Part shown: positions 51,901 to 63,983 of the stretch, piece by piece
Layout of the letters: every line of letters starts with the position of its first letter
How positions within the stretch are numbered: position 1 is the first letter of the stretch
Assembly: GCA_037389465.1 (NCBI GenBank)
Contig: JAZARR010000154.1
Span: 2,480,001 to 2,544,000, forward strand
Source: Baylisascaris procyonis
Lineage: Eukaryota > Nematoda > Chromadorea > Rhabditida > Ascarididae
Direction: 5' to 3'
Length of the DNA stretch: 64,000 bases
Program-made: the position numbers and the translations under genes
The notes under the pieces: generated by a model
What the model was told of the DNA's origin: nothing
What the model saw: the letters and a program-made list of their open reading frames with translations, nothing else
Databases searched by the model: none

Positions 51901-52084
51901 ACGAAAACAAGTCTGCAAACAAAAGAAAAATGAGCAAAATGTCGCAATATTTAACACTTACGAGACAGTGAATATTTACGAGGACGGCAAATTATGTGAG
52001 AACATATGAAAACGAGAATGAAGGTAGAAGGGAGGAGGAGAGCTGAGCAGCATAACATTTATTCTCGCATAAGATATGCGAATC
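42945..52084. other. long stretch with no supported gene
   Basis: The promoter and any 5' exons of the globin-like gene should lie at its left end. Several 60-110-codon open frames occur on both strands (for example near 43.6-44.0, 44.8-45.1, 45.9-46.3 and 48.5-48.7 kb), but none shows a family motif with matching splice phases. A TTTA microsatellite lies at 51425-51448. Confidence 0.4.
51425..51448. repeat. TTTA microsatellite
   Basis: About six tandem copies of TTTA. Confidence 0.9.
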
Positions 52085-52610
52085 CAAGCGCCTTTATTTT
52101 TTGCTGATAACGATGTGACTGACTTCCTTTTTAAAAATTTGCAATGATTTCGCTTCCACGATTTCATCCATAACGAAGTCCCACGCATTTACCATCGTGC
52201 TTGAGAAAAGATATTTGAATAAGTCCACTGTGCACATGTTAAGAGTGAGCTTGAAAAAATTTGCCAAGCGAGTCCAACCATTTATGCGAAAATAATTCGA
52301 AGAAACTTATCAAAGAGGAGGTGAACATTTTCACGAACAATATTTTATCAAATTAAAAAACGGCGCAGCTCAAGGTTCTCTAATCTAGGGCATCAATTCT
52401 CTGCATGTAGTTAGGGATCACAAATCATCGAGTAATCCACGAATGAAGCGTCTTTCGACGTTTTTAGTCAGATCTAGGTGATGAGTATCCCTGCAAAAAG
52501 GTCCGATCGAGACCAGACAGTGCAGGCGTACTCGATAATTGGATGGACATAGGTTGTAAATAATTTAGTGACCAGAAATATATCCTTAGAAGATAATGCT
52601 CGTTGAATTA
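52085..52610 (-). mobile_element. decayed non-LTR retrotransposon (CR1/Jockey-like) 3' end of the reverse-transcriptase ORF
   Basis: Minus-strand translation, with frameshifts and stops, gives the typical end of a LINE reverse transcriptase: SSKDIFLVTKLFTTYVHPII then EYACTVWSRSD, later ERRFIRGLL, RIDALDLENLELRRF, and finally MVNAWDFVMDEIVEAKSL with SLQIFKKEV. These match in order the family pattern of a YVRPILEY-like block, an RLxxLxLExLxxRR-like block and a closing VVNxWNxLPxxVVxAxSxxxFK block. Stops and shifts between blocks show it is dead. The 5' part is missing and no target-site duplication was identified. Confidence 0.7.
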
Positions 52611-52712
52611 GAAATTCCTTCGCATCTGCTTTTTATAATGTGCGAAATATGGTGTTGGAATGTGAGACTGTTGTTGCATGCGTCTGCGCGTGCACATATG
52701 CACATGCCTATG

Positions 52713-52733
52713 TATATATATATATATATATAT

Positions 52734-52776
<43 letters not shown>

Positions 52777-52778
52777 TT
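52713..52778. repeat. compound TA and TTTA microsatellite
   Basis: About 19 bases of TA followed by roughly twelve TTTA copies, ending cattta, about 100 bases from the LINE relic. Confidence 0.95.
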
Positions 52779-54151
52779 CATTTATATTTATATATATCCG
52801 TGGGGGTCTGCATAAAAAAAATCGTTTTATTTCCCTATAGCAATGCGAACATTTCATTTCGTTCATACTGAGAGTAGCCTAGGTGAGCTATTCTCACTGT
52901 CGTGTGATTTGCATACACAACTTTTGCCACGTACCAGTCGAATGAAGCTAAAAAAACGTTTTTTTGGGTGAGAGATCTAAATAAGGAGAACACCGTTCAA
53001 TTTTACATATTTGCGACAGGAGTTGACTCGGTGGAGTGATTTGGAAAAGGCGCATATCGTGCCAGTCTCTTTGGCGTACATTCCTACTTGCTGAAGACGA
53101 AGCGAAGAGTGAACAAGGAAGAAACACCGTTGATGAAGAAACAATAGAAATTCTGAAAGTTCGATGGCGAAATGGTCAAAACTTACGCTTCAGGAAACAG
53201 CATACGAAGCCCAATCGACTGCCCATGCTTGATTTGTGGAACAGTCCGTCCACTGATGGTTTTCTATGACGAACCGCAAGAGAACGACAAGGGCACTTAG
53301 TGAACAATACATCATCCACTAGAAAATTAGGTACTCATTTCAGACGTACCATAGTTAATCCATGCATTTCGTTTTAATGGGTAATTTAGAGACTGAACCT
53401 TAGATTAGAATAAAACAGAGAGCATTTCGCCAATTCACAATGTAGCTACATTACCAGCACACTTTTAAGTATGTCAGAAAGCAGAATGTTCCCCTATTCG
53501 CACTCTAAAGCCGTTTTCTAGTTCACTGGTAGTAATGAAATGAAAAGGCGTAGAATTGAGGATAGTGCAATATTTTTTGAGTGCACCAGTAGTAGCAACA
53601 CTGCACAATAGAATGAGAGGAGGAGAGAGGAGTGGGGTGAAGCAAAGTTTGCGAAAAGAGGGAATCCCACTCCACTCCCTCTCCCCTTGTTTAGCATCAT
53701 AGATTAAAAAAGTGGTCAAGATCTCGCAGCATATGAGTTTTCAGCAGCAATTTTTGTATCGATCGATCGCAGCTGCACTCAGATACTTAAATACGCATTT
53801 ATTCCACCTGGATATCATATTTCTTCTAAGATATTATCCTTAAAAGCCGATTTCCACTTTCCTTATTTCGAAGAAGATCTAAAACAGTAGATATAAATGC
53901 ACAAACTGGAAAGATTCTGCGTAAAAGTTTTTCGTTCAAGTGAGAAGCAATCCATGAATTTATCAATTTTTGCAATTTGAGCGCCATTATACGTTAACAT
54001 CAATGAACTTTCAAAAGTGTTGAATTCTTTCATGCAGCCAAGTTTTATGCTTAGTTGGTTAAGTGATGAAATGAAAATTGCGACTTCTTGATAAATTGAA
54101 ACGCTCGAACTAGCTTGACATCTTTATTCTTTCATTTCGCTTTACATTTAG

Positions 54152-54240
54152 GCACAAGCGTCGATTCAAACCAATCCACCGCTGCAACTTTAGTCGATAC
54201 ACCATCAACCATCGCAATCGAATGGCGAGCAGAGAATGAG
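54152..54240 (+). other. isolated candidate exon, unknown product
   Basis: An open stretch between a tttacatttag acceptor and a GAG|GTGGTG donor reads TSVDSNQSTAATLVDTPSTI followed by AIEWRAENE. A possible downstream exon after the acceptor near 55.15 kb reads DTGASGAALSIF then stop in phase 0. No family is recognised and the two may be chance. Confidence 0.2.
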
Positions 54241-54477
54241 GTGGTGGATCCCTTTCGAGCTATCATATTTAGCGCGATGTCAACATTCCTAAGGTTTCAT
54301 ATCCGTATGGTCTCGTGCATTGGTATTCTAGTAGTTGCTTTATCTATTGACTCTATCCAAAGGAAAAAGTAAAATCCTCGCCAATGAACTCATCTAATTC
54401 GCTAATGTTCTTCTGCGGGTTTACAAAAATCATCCAGAAGCCAGTTCCATGTTGTTATTATTCACAGTAATTGAACC

Positions 54478-54594
54478 AGTAGACAATGAAGGGTTGGCAG
54501 AACGGCGCTTTGAATTCCGCGCACCTGACCAACCAGTATTGTGTGTTACGAATAAATAGAACGTATGAAATAAATGCATCCGCATTTTGACTCG
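54478..54594 (-). repeat. inverted repeat arm A
   Basis: Reverse complement matches 55565-55687 over about 120 bases, with conserved cores such as cggatgcatttatttca, ggttggtcaggtg and ggaattcaaagcgcc. Arms are about 1 kb apart and visibly diverged, suggesting an old foldback element or inverted duplication. Confidence 0.8.
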
Positions 54595-54595
54595 G

Positions 54596-54662
54596 TCATT
54601 AAGGATTCTCATTAAGGATTCTTTAGGTCAGGTCATTAAGGATTCGCGGTCATTAAGGATTC
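54596..54662. repeat. four copies of the 13-mer tcattaaggattc
   Basis: Copies start at 54596, 54609, 54633 and 54650; the first two are directly adjacent, the others spaced by 11 and 4 bases. They abut inverted repeat arm A. Confidence 0.85.
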
Positions 54663-55564
54663 TTTCAATAGAGAGGTCAGGCATTTAGGGCATTTTTATT
54701 TCTCGGCTGGTAAATAAGCAGCTATTTTGATAACATGAATGAGCACATCAGTAAATAAGTTATGAAAATTTCTAGATATAGAAACATAAAGGAAACATTA
54801 ATAATTATCATACATACACTTGTAAAGTAAATGAAGCAAGAAAAAAAAAACGAGCATTTATCATTAAGAGATATAGGATTTCAAGTGACAGTACAACATG
54901 AGATAGTTGTATAAGTATATATATAGGCATTGGTGAATTTGTCCTAGGAACAGATACGTGTTTATTTTTTGAAAGCTTTCAAGGAAAACGCTTGTTAGAT
55001 TCTGTACGCTTGTTAGATCACGAACGATTGTAGAAATCCTCAAACAAAAGTTCAACATTACGCCATCGATCGAGGACGTAGCACTTTGAAAAAGTAAGTG
55101 CACCGACTGAGAAAAATTTGGAGGTCGCTTTCATTGGTTGTTGAATTCAGGATACTGGTGCCTCGGGAGCTGCGCTTTCTATTTTTTAATTCAAGAATCC
55201 CTCCCAGTCCCTGTTCTTTCCATTCACGCTGCAAGTGGTCAAGAATTTAATAGCCACGCCTGGCTCTATACTCGAGCTCAGACGACATTAAAACAATATA
55301 CTGAGCGTTTAAACACAAGATGACATTTCAATCATGTCCTTCCAAATATACGTTTGCAAAGTGAATTATGGCTACGCCATGTCCGATAGTATGTATACGT
55401 GTCTATGTTTATAATTCACCAGTTAGTTAGTCCACAATCCAAGTATTTACAAACGCTTTGAGGTGGCGAAAAATTTGCACGGACGCTGCAACTAGCCAGG
55501 TTGAATCCTGCGGTAGTCGGATATCAAAACCAGTGGTTTTGCAATAGATTTATCTGGATACTGG

Positions 55565-55687
55565 GTCGAGTTAAAATACGGATGCATTTATTTCACACGT
55601 TATTTTATTCGAAACAAACAATATGGTTGGTCAGGTGGATGGAATTCAAAGCGCCATTCTGTCAATCTTTCCTGCATGTTGTCTACT
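55565..55687 (+). repeat. inverted repeat arm B
   Basis: Partner of the 54478-54594 arm in opposite orientation. Similarity stops on one side at tcgagt(t/c)aaaat and fades on the other after gtctact. Confidence 0.8.
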
Positions 55688-56906
55688 TGCTTCGTTATCG
55701 TATTGCGTTGCAATACCCCAGGGGTGCAATTGTCACTGACCCGACATCAGTGAGCATAAATACAGATGTGGCGTTTACGCATATCTTTCAAGAAACATGA
55801 CCGAAATTATCTAAAAACGTCATTAAAGGCATAGAAAGCCAAGGGAATTAAAATGGCGCATACCCGAGTTCATTCCACATTCACTTTGAAGTATTTTTGA
55901 AATGATTTTTAAAAGCACCTGAACAAGAGTCATACTATCTGTTTGATTTTTGTGTTCACACATTTTTTTTTGTCTTCTTCTTCTCCCCCCGATATTTTAA
56001 CTATTCTGCCTCAAACAAGAGTCACCTCACATTAAATACCAACGTATTCGAAAGTAGCCTATGAGTAAATAAGGCGCATAAAATACAAAACAATATACCT
56101 CTGAAAAAACTTTACTTTAAACGACGAGCATTTGCAAAAGAACAATCCGATATTAAAACGAAGTGAATCCTAAAAAACTTAGAAGGCAGCCGGTGAGCTG
56201 AAATGTATAAAATATCAAAAGTGAATGCTTGCCCGCCTGATGAATTAAATAAAAGAAAGAAAATTACAAGAAAAAACCTAAACCTCAATATCTTCAAACC
56301 TCAACACAATCTTCTCCGTCATTAATAAAGAAATTATAGAATTGTATTCATTAGAAATATTTTAGAACATATTAAACAGAAACTTAAACCTGCAGAGAAA
56401 TAAAATATCTCTTATAATTTAACTTAATTCAACATCGTACCTGAAAACGATCTATCTAGAACCTCAGTCACCATAGTCACGTGCCGAAATTTTCGAAAAA
56501 AAAAACGAAAAACGAAGACAAAAGATAGACAAAACTAATATAGTTGCATTGCTTACAAAGTGCAAAACGCTTTCAAAAAAAAAAAAAATAAAACAGAAAA
56601 TGCTTCAGTAATCAATGGGAACTCATCAAATGCGTTAGCTTGAAAAAAATTCAGTTTAGCAGAACGACTTCGATAATATTTGCATGCAAATACCGTTTAG
56701 AAATTCCGGAATTCAAATTTCCCCCCAACTTTTAAAATTCAAAAGTCCGTTGATTTGTTACAGTTCATTCACAAATAAAACAATATAGTCGCTTAATATG
56801 ATAGAGTTGTTAAGTGAAAATACACCAAACAGAGCTTGCGTGAAAGGTCAAAGGCCATTGGTCACTTTGATGATTTTTTAATCACAACGGAAAAAATATA
56901 GTGTGG

Positions 56907-56912
56907 TTTATT
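56907..56912 (-). promoter_or_regulatory. poly(A) signal AATAAA of the SHMT gene
   Basis: AATAAA on the minus strand about 82 bases beyond the SHMT stop codon. Confidence 0.6.
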
Positions 56913-56993
56913 GATGTGGTCTCATTTCTGAGCCCTTTTCCGCTCTATGGCAAGATAGTGAAGGACGATCTTGTATAGAATAATCGACAGGAA

Positions 56994-59900
56994 TTAAACA
57001 GTATCATTTCCAGGAATGTCAAAACGCGCGCTGAACTCTTCGACCTTCGCGGCCAACTTGCTGATATCAGCCTTGAAGTTTTCATTTTCAGCCGTGAACG
57101 CTTTCAGATCCTTCAGTGTCTTGCCCGCCTCCGACTTGTATTTTAGCAGTATTTCAACACCTGGAAGTTAATCATATAACTGGATATTACTAATCATGAT
57201 ATCACCAAACATCTCAGCTAGACGAAGATTTAGATCACGGTCATATCAATGCTCTTTTAAGGCACTTTCACTTCACCATCACCACAACCCATACACTTTT
57301 ACATCTATTTGATTTTGCATACGACGAAATGCTTTCAAACTTATTTTTAGTTTCACTCCGCAGTATTTCCTTTCGAAGACTGATCATTTTAAAATCCGCT
57401 TTTCCTACTAAGTAGGATGTCCGCGTGTGGATCTACAAAAAAATGAATCTTTTGCACATGAACTAGCCTCTGCCAAACAACAATGTCGTTTGTAGTCCAA
57501 CACCCTCTCCTTTCTCTCCCCTTCTCTCAATTCCCTTCTGAAATCCTTGCAAAGATCAGATTTTTCCGGAGTAACTTTCACTTATCTCTTCGTTTCTAGA
57601 GCCGTTTATAGATGAGAAGCAAACAAACCTTCATGAATGAAGTCGGCTACCATCACAAAGTCGGGTTCCTTAAACCCTCGAGAAGTTAGTGCAGGAGTAC
57701 CGAGGCGGATACCACCAGGCTTTAATGCACTTTGATCACCTTAAAATTAGTATATCAGAAGAAAGCAAAACATCTTTGAATTATGACCGCTATCAAAAGC
57801 ACATTCGATGCCATATGCATATCAATGTTGGATATAGGTAAAAGAAGATCACGATGTTGCGATGTTATCGCTAGTCTTCACACGTGACGTTCGTTCGCCC
57901 ATTCTCCCGAACTCTTCACAAATCCACTACCCATTCGACGACATTTTCAAAGCATATTCACCATTTGTAATATTCACTATTCTTTAAACTTTCTAACTTT
58001 CTAACGCTTACTGGCGATCGGATATGGTGACTGGAAAACAGTGATCAAAAACTGCTTGCTTCCTTATTGCTCACTACCTCGAGAACCGCTGCTACTTACT
58101 CTTTACTAATAAGGAACATATGAAGCAAAAATGCGAAACTATCCTTTACGCATTTATTCTTCTAGCCATTCAGCGAGTACAACTGCGATGAACATCCTTG
58201 AATTGAAGCAAACTTTTCAAAAACCATGAGCTCTTATTGGATGATCAATAAACACACATACCTGGGCATGTATTTTTGTTACAAGTAATATGAGCAAGAT
58301 CAAGAACATGTTCCACTTTTGCACCATCCAACCCTTTTGGTCGTAGATCAACCAAACATAAATGGTTGTCTGTTCCTCCTGTAATTGAAATTAACTGCTG
58401 AAACATTCAAGGAACAGGTAAAGAAAGAATGCAAGCAAAAAATGCTTTCGAAATGACGATATCATTTTCCGTTTTATTTCATTCATTCATTTCACGATTG
58501 GGTTCGATCAAATGGAAAATACTCTAAATTGTAAAGGAAGTGAAGAATCAATAAAAATGTCAGCTAAAATTAATATGCAAATGTGCATAATCATATCACA
58601 TATATTAACATTTCTATGCAACTAGTCTTCATTCCCTGAATGAGTATCGCCAACCGCAATGAATCAACAATCTTCTCCCAATAAAGTGAATAATAAGAAG
58701 CATTAATAACCTGTATTCGGTCAAGTCTAATTAGACAAGCTAATTTTTGCTTTCGTAACAACAAACAAATAACACTGCATCTCGATATATTCTGCGATGA
58801 AGTATAACAATTTTCAATCATTTACCAGTAGCAAGTTTATAGCCGAGTTCAACAAGTCTCTTTGCAAGTGCTTGAGAGTTGGCCAGAATTTGTTTTGCAT
58901 AGGCTACGTATTCGGTCGTCATACACTGCTTCAATGCTACCGCTATTCCTGAAATGATTCGTTTTGATGCTCTAATAATATCAAGAAGAGGGCATTACAG
59001 ATTTATCACTCACGTTGATTTAAAAGCTTCAAAATTAAAGGAAAGTATAAAAAGTTGAAGAAATTCTACAAACAATACAATAAATTCAATCGTCTTTTTC
59101 TACTTTCTCACTAATCAAACACATACCTGCAATAGTGTGATTGTGTGGACCACCTTGAAGTCCTGGGAAGACAGCACTATCAATCTTCGATTGGAGGTCA
59201 TACATGACGTTCTCACCCTTAGCTGTTACTGAGCGCACACCTAAGAAAACATACGTTTACGTTTTGGCATTAATAAACACCATCAGAAAAACTGCAACTG
59301 TACTTCGGGGGAACAGTGATTGGAGCAACTTTCTGAATCTTGCGAGGAATTCTGAAATTGCAACTTAGAAAGCACTGAACATTTCGCCCTTTCTGGAAAT
59401 GATTCCATGTGCAATGTTTCCAAACAACCTCATACTTTAAATCAAGTTAAAAAACGATACCGTTAACCTCAAAGGTATGAAAATTTCCGACATTTCGTGA
59501 TCCACAGACGCAACATACCTTAAAGGTGAATGAAATGATTTATTTAGTCATGATTCTGGCAGCATTTTTGCCGAATTCCCTCGAAACAACGAGTTGCCTT
59601 GAAAGCATAGCTGACACTTATTTAACAGACTACACTTTTATAGTCGCCTCTTCAATAGAGGTCTGTTATATATAATAATAACCAAAATGCTTCAACGCAG
59701 ATGACTTTCCAATCCATAACCTCTTCCGTTGAAGATTCCCATACTCAGAGCGGCTTATCTATGTCAGTACTCAACAGTAACACTTGAAAGAATAACTGAG
59801 AACCCAACTTCCCTACTAAAAGAGCGTGCTCACCTTTCCTAAAGAAGATTAACGCTCCTCGTGGCCCACGAAGGGATTTGTGTGTTGTGGTGGTGACGAT

Positions 59901-62900
59901 ATCCGAGTATTCGAATGGTGATGGTATCACACCAGCTGCCACAAGCCCAGATATGTGTGCCATATCGGCCATCAAATATGCGCCACATTTATCGGCAATT
60001 TGACGAAAGCGAGCATAATCCAAGTGACGAGCATAACAGCTAACACCTTAAAAATTATTCAACTAACTACGCTGATGGAAAAGTACATGCCTCGATTCAG
60101 AAGTATGCCTATACGGAGGTGAAAATTAGTCCCCAGAAACTTTAGATAGTAAGCAGGATGTCTCCATCCTCTTCTTCCCTTCTCCCGCTTTTCTTGAAAA
60201 AAATGCACAAGATCTCGCTAAACTTCTGAGGAGTTTAACAAAAAAAAATGATAGCGGTCTTTAAAGTCAACCACGTTTTTTACTTATGAAATTTGTTAGT
60301 GGATTATATTACTCTGCAATGGATAACTTTGTTTTTGTCGCCGAATTCATAATGGTCATAATGAGACTATTTTTGACCCCGATCTTTCTCCACTCCTCCC
60401 CGCTTTCATGCCATGAAGGATAGACTGCTCGGTAATTTGTTATCTTTTAATATTTAGTGGAGAGTTTAGATATCTTTAAATATACTCGATAAAGCGTTTA
60501 AATAAGTTTAAAAATATTCTTTTTCTTTTTCTTCAAATATTTTCTGCCAGATCACCGTGAAGGTCGGAAAAAATAGTTGCCACACTTTGATACATATGCA
60601 TCAAAAATCTTCCTAATAAAATACTTCTTAGCAAAACTTTTAAGAGAAAATAATTTCCTCAATAATTTCCCCTCCTCCTCGCATTTCTGTCACATCACTT
60701 GAAAGATCCCACTTATTTTCACAAATCCGGAAACTTCAACATTGCACTCTGCTGAAATGCAGAAGAAAAATAACCCTCTGCCTTAATAAATCTCTATCCT
60801 AAAAGTCGCAAAACCGTCTAAAAAACACGGCAAACTTTATAACCATGGCGCTTTATTTGATGTTATATGCTAGCTCTAAATTTTCTTACATACGATTATA
60901 CCCATGGCAGAGATCTGAGATGAGCCAAAGATCTAACAAAGACTTCGAATTTGCGTTTATGAATACCTTTTCGATTGTTTTGGACTGCCCAACTGGTGTT
61001 CTCACATCCAATCAGTTTACGAGGGAGGGGGAGGGGGAGGGGGAAGAGAGGAGAAGGACAAGCACGCAAGAATCGTATTTAAATATTGCCTGATTATCAC
61101 TTCTAAAAGAAGTTCAATTATAAACAAAAGCGAACCTGCGATTATTATTTTGGGTCGGAATAGTATTGCGCTCTTCTCCAAAGTGTCATAGTCAATGAGG
61201 CCGCTAATCGGATCTACCTTGTAGGGCATCGACTGGAAGAACAATGACGTTGCTGAGACTTTGCGTTGTGGAGTGAAAAACCTATAATTATAGAATTACT
61301 ATAATCATTTGTGACTATAGAGAAGGATATAGGGTGATATTAACTTAACCACTTTGGTTTATTGATGAGAAATAATTTATGATATGCCTCCACCTATAGC
61401 TTGGCCGAAAACGATATATTTGCACTAATTTCTATTCATAGCATATCGAAATATTTGCAATGAAATTGAAAATTTAAATTGCTTTTGATGCGACTAAAAT
61501 GAAGAGTTTCTACCCAAAATTATCAATGGCGGAAGCATAATTTCCTTTCAAAATTCACTTCAAAAAATTCCACCGGCATTCTTATTTCTCTCATTGATAG
61601 TGCCTAAATTTAAATGATTCTCATCAAAAAACTGTCGATAATTTATTGTTTTCCTACACAAATTTATAATCAAACTTCGGAAAAAATTCAAACGCAAACC
61701 CTTTGATTTTCTACTCGCTGAATTATTATTACTAATGTGAAATCATCAAAAATATCAAAAAAATTTGTATTTGCAATGTTCGCCTATATACGATGATATC
61801 ACTTCAAAAAAATAAATAAATAAATAAAAATAAAATCAACTCTAATTTATGCCAATAACTTGTAAAATATGCAACTATCCATATCATTTGTACCACAAAA
61901 CATCTGCCCCATCTTTACATTATGAACATCAATCTATATAAAGTAATACTTTCTAACTGATTCTATTGAGGTTAAAATCTAAAACAAGAAAATAGGGTAA
62001 TTATTACAAATGAGAAATAGCGTACGAAGAGGCCATCGTTGCCTCATTTACACTTTTGAAGCAATCAAAAACAACTAAGACAAAGATAAGTCGATAAAAC
62101 GAACATAAGCTTGCTTACCTCATTATTACAATATAACGCATTTCACCACTTCACGATATGTAAATTCAACAATACGTACCCGTGACTAAGGTGACCACCA
62201 TCAGGTAGATCGAGTCCCATAATACGTCCATTCGGTTCGACGATTGCAGTGTAGACAGCGAAGTTAGCTGGTGCACCCGATAAACTTTGCACGTTCACTC
62301 CCCATTTCTCCGGGTCTAGACCAAAAACCTAAACTTATATTTACAAGAAATCTTTTAAAGGTTCTAAACATCAGACAAGGCTTAGTAGAATGTTTTCGAC
62401 AAAAGTCGATCATAGTTTATAAATCGAGAGGAAATAAAAATTAGAAAGCAGTTTAACTATGAACCACAAACTTTTAATTTCACAATTAGCAAAGAGCAAC
62501 CGCGGGAGGTGAGGGCGGGGCGGGGGGAAGGGGAAATCGACAAGTCACAATTCCCAGAAGACATATAATGCCTAACTTAAGAAACCTACAAGACAAACAT
62601 TAAGTAGAATAGATTTAAAATAAAACAACTCAACCTTAAGTGCACGTTGCTGACATAGACGTTCCATTTGATCGATATATTCGTTGCCTCCATAATATCT
62701 AAATTAAACATTTCCACATTTCTTCTCACATAGCCAACTAATAAACTCCCCTCCCCTTCTTCCCAAAAGGTGAAGAGGACGAAGAAGAATCGAAGTGAGT
62801 GTTTCTCTTCGATGATTTAAAACTACTGATGAGTGAATTATTTATTATGAATCACAACAAGATGCTTAGTACGATCGAAAACTTATAGCATATACCTAAG

Positions 62901-63959
62901 CAACCGAGTAGTAAGTATGTATAATAATATGTAAGTATAATAACCCGAGTAAATATAATTGATCATTGAAAAAAAAAACATCTCATAGAGTCGATACCTA
63001 GCACCAGGATATCCTTCAGAATATTTGTTGGACATCGCCGATCCAACTGCATCATGGACCGCTTTCGTGGTGAAGTTCTCGCTTGCAATCAATTCCAAGC
63101 CACGTTTTTGACGCTTCTTCTCCTAAATATTATTTATTTATTAATCATTTTTGATTAGACTGATAGAAAACAAATAAAAACAATCACCAATCGTTCGTTT
63201 GAAATATAAAATTGCAAAGGTTATTACAAAAAAAAAATCAGAAAAAATACCTGTGACAATGTTCGATCTCAATTAAAAAAATATTAAAGTTGATTATATT
63301 AAATAATAGAAGTGAAAACATCATAAAAGTAGCTTTCTCAATGAATATAAGAATATTAAAAATTATGCAGCCATTTGTTCGAATTAAAGTGAAAATCTCT
63401 TTGCCGATCAGATTATGTTTCAATAAGAAAAGAGAAATGGTTTATCGCAAAGAGAAAAACAAATGTGCAATCTGTACAAATTAAACACAAATTCATTATA
63501 TACTCTTTTATAGAATAAATAAAGATTAATTAATGTACATTAGTTGTTCACTATGGACGCATGATCGCTTTAGCAAAGTTTTATTGATCGATTCTGATGG
63601 ATGTCTACCAAGAGGATTTTACTTGACGCAACTTTGATTATGTATTATTGTAGAGGAAGATGGGGAATGTGAGGGGAAAGGATGAAGTGAAGTGAAGGGA
63701 GAGGGAGGAGGCAAAGGGAAAAATAATTTCTATTTAAAAAAAATGTTATTCCAGGTTCATCTCGTCCTCAGTGAAAAAAAAAGTTTTCCAGGTAACATTT
63801 GCGGGTAAACACCTTTCGATCATAACAACTCACATTTTTCATGATTTCGAATGCCTCTGGATCGACCACCGAAACGGGATCTTTGAGCATATTGGTGCCC
63901 ACATAAGGAATACGCTCGACGGCAATCAGTGGCGTGTGTACTTTCGATTCTTCGACCAT
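56994..63959 (-). CDS. mel-32: serine hydroxymethyltransferase, cytosolic type, complete (11 exons, 484 residues)
   Basis: This PLP enzyme moves the one-carbon unit between serine and tetrahydrofolate, giving glycine. Exons: 63959-63834, 63122-62998, 62698-62635, 62328-62180, 61281-61136, 60046-59834, 59240-59127, 58948-58826, 58378-58262, 57739-57629 and 57160-56994; all phases match. Landmarks: [25 protein letters not shown] (spliced), [46 protein letters not shown] with the PLP lysine near residue 260, [21 protein letters not shown] (spliced) and [12 protein letters not shown]. Length equals animal cytosolic SHMT (human SHMT1 is 483 residues). The N-terminus [16 protein letters not shown] lacks a clear mitochondrial presequence, though an alternative upstream start outside the window is possible. 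Two introns end in AAG instead of CAG/TAG and one donor is GTTCGC. C. elegans mel-32 is the expected orthologue. Confidence 0.97.
61021..61048. repeat. G-rich tract with quadruplex pattern, SHMT intron 5
   Basis: Four runs of three to five G separated by single A on the plus strand, which is the template strand for SHMT. The pre-mRNA carries a C-rich pyrimidine tract about 90 bases after the GTTCGC donor. Confidence 0.7.
62505..62535. repeat. G-rich tract with quadruplex pattern, SHMT intron 3
   Basis: Plus-strand gggaggtgagggcggggc followed by ggggggaagggg meets the four-run G-quadruplex pattern with short loops; it lies on the SHMT template strand. Confidence 0.7.
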
Positions 63960-63973
63960 TGTAAACGAAAACT

Positions 63974-63983
63974 TCTGCAGAAA
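63974..63983 (-). promoter_or_regulatory. 3' splice acceptor just upstream of the SHMT start (possible spliced-leader site)
   Basis: On the minus strand a tttctgcag acceptor ends 15 bases before the SHMT ATG. In nematodes such a site close to the start codon usually receives a spliced leader; it could instead end an ordinary 5' intron whose exon is past the window edge. Confidence 0.45.

Larger units (their letters stand above)
52800..56906. other. spacer between LINE relic and SHMT gene
   Basis: Contains a diverged inverted repeat pair (54.48-54.59 and 55.57-55.69 kb), a cluster of 13-base repeats and one isolated candidate exon. No complete gene is supported. Confidence 0.4.
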
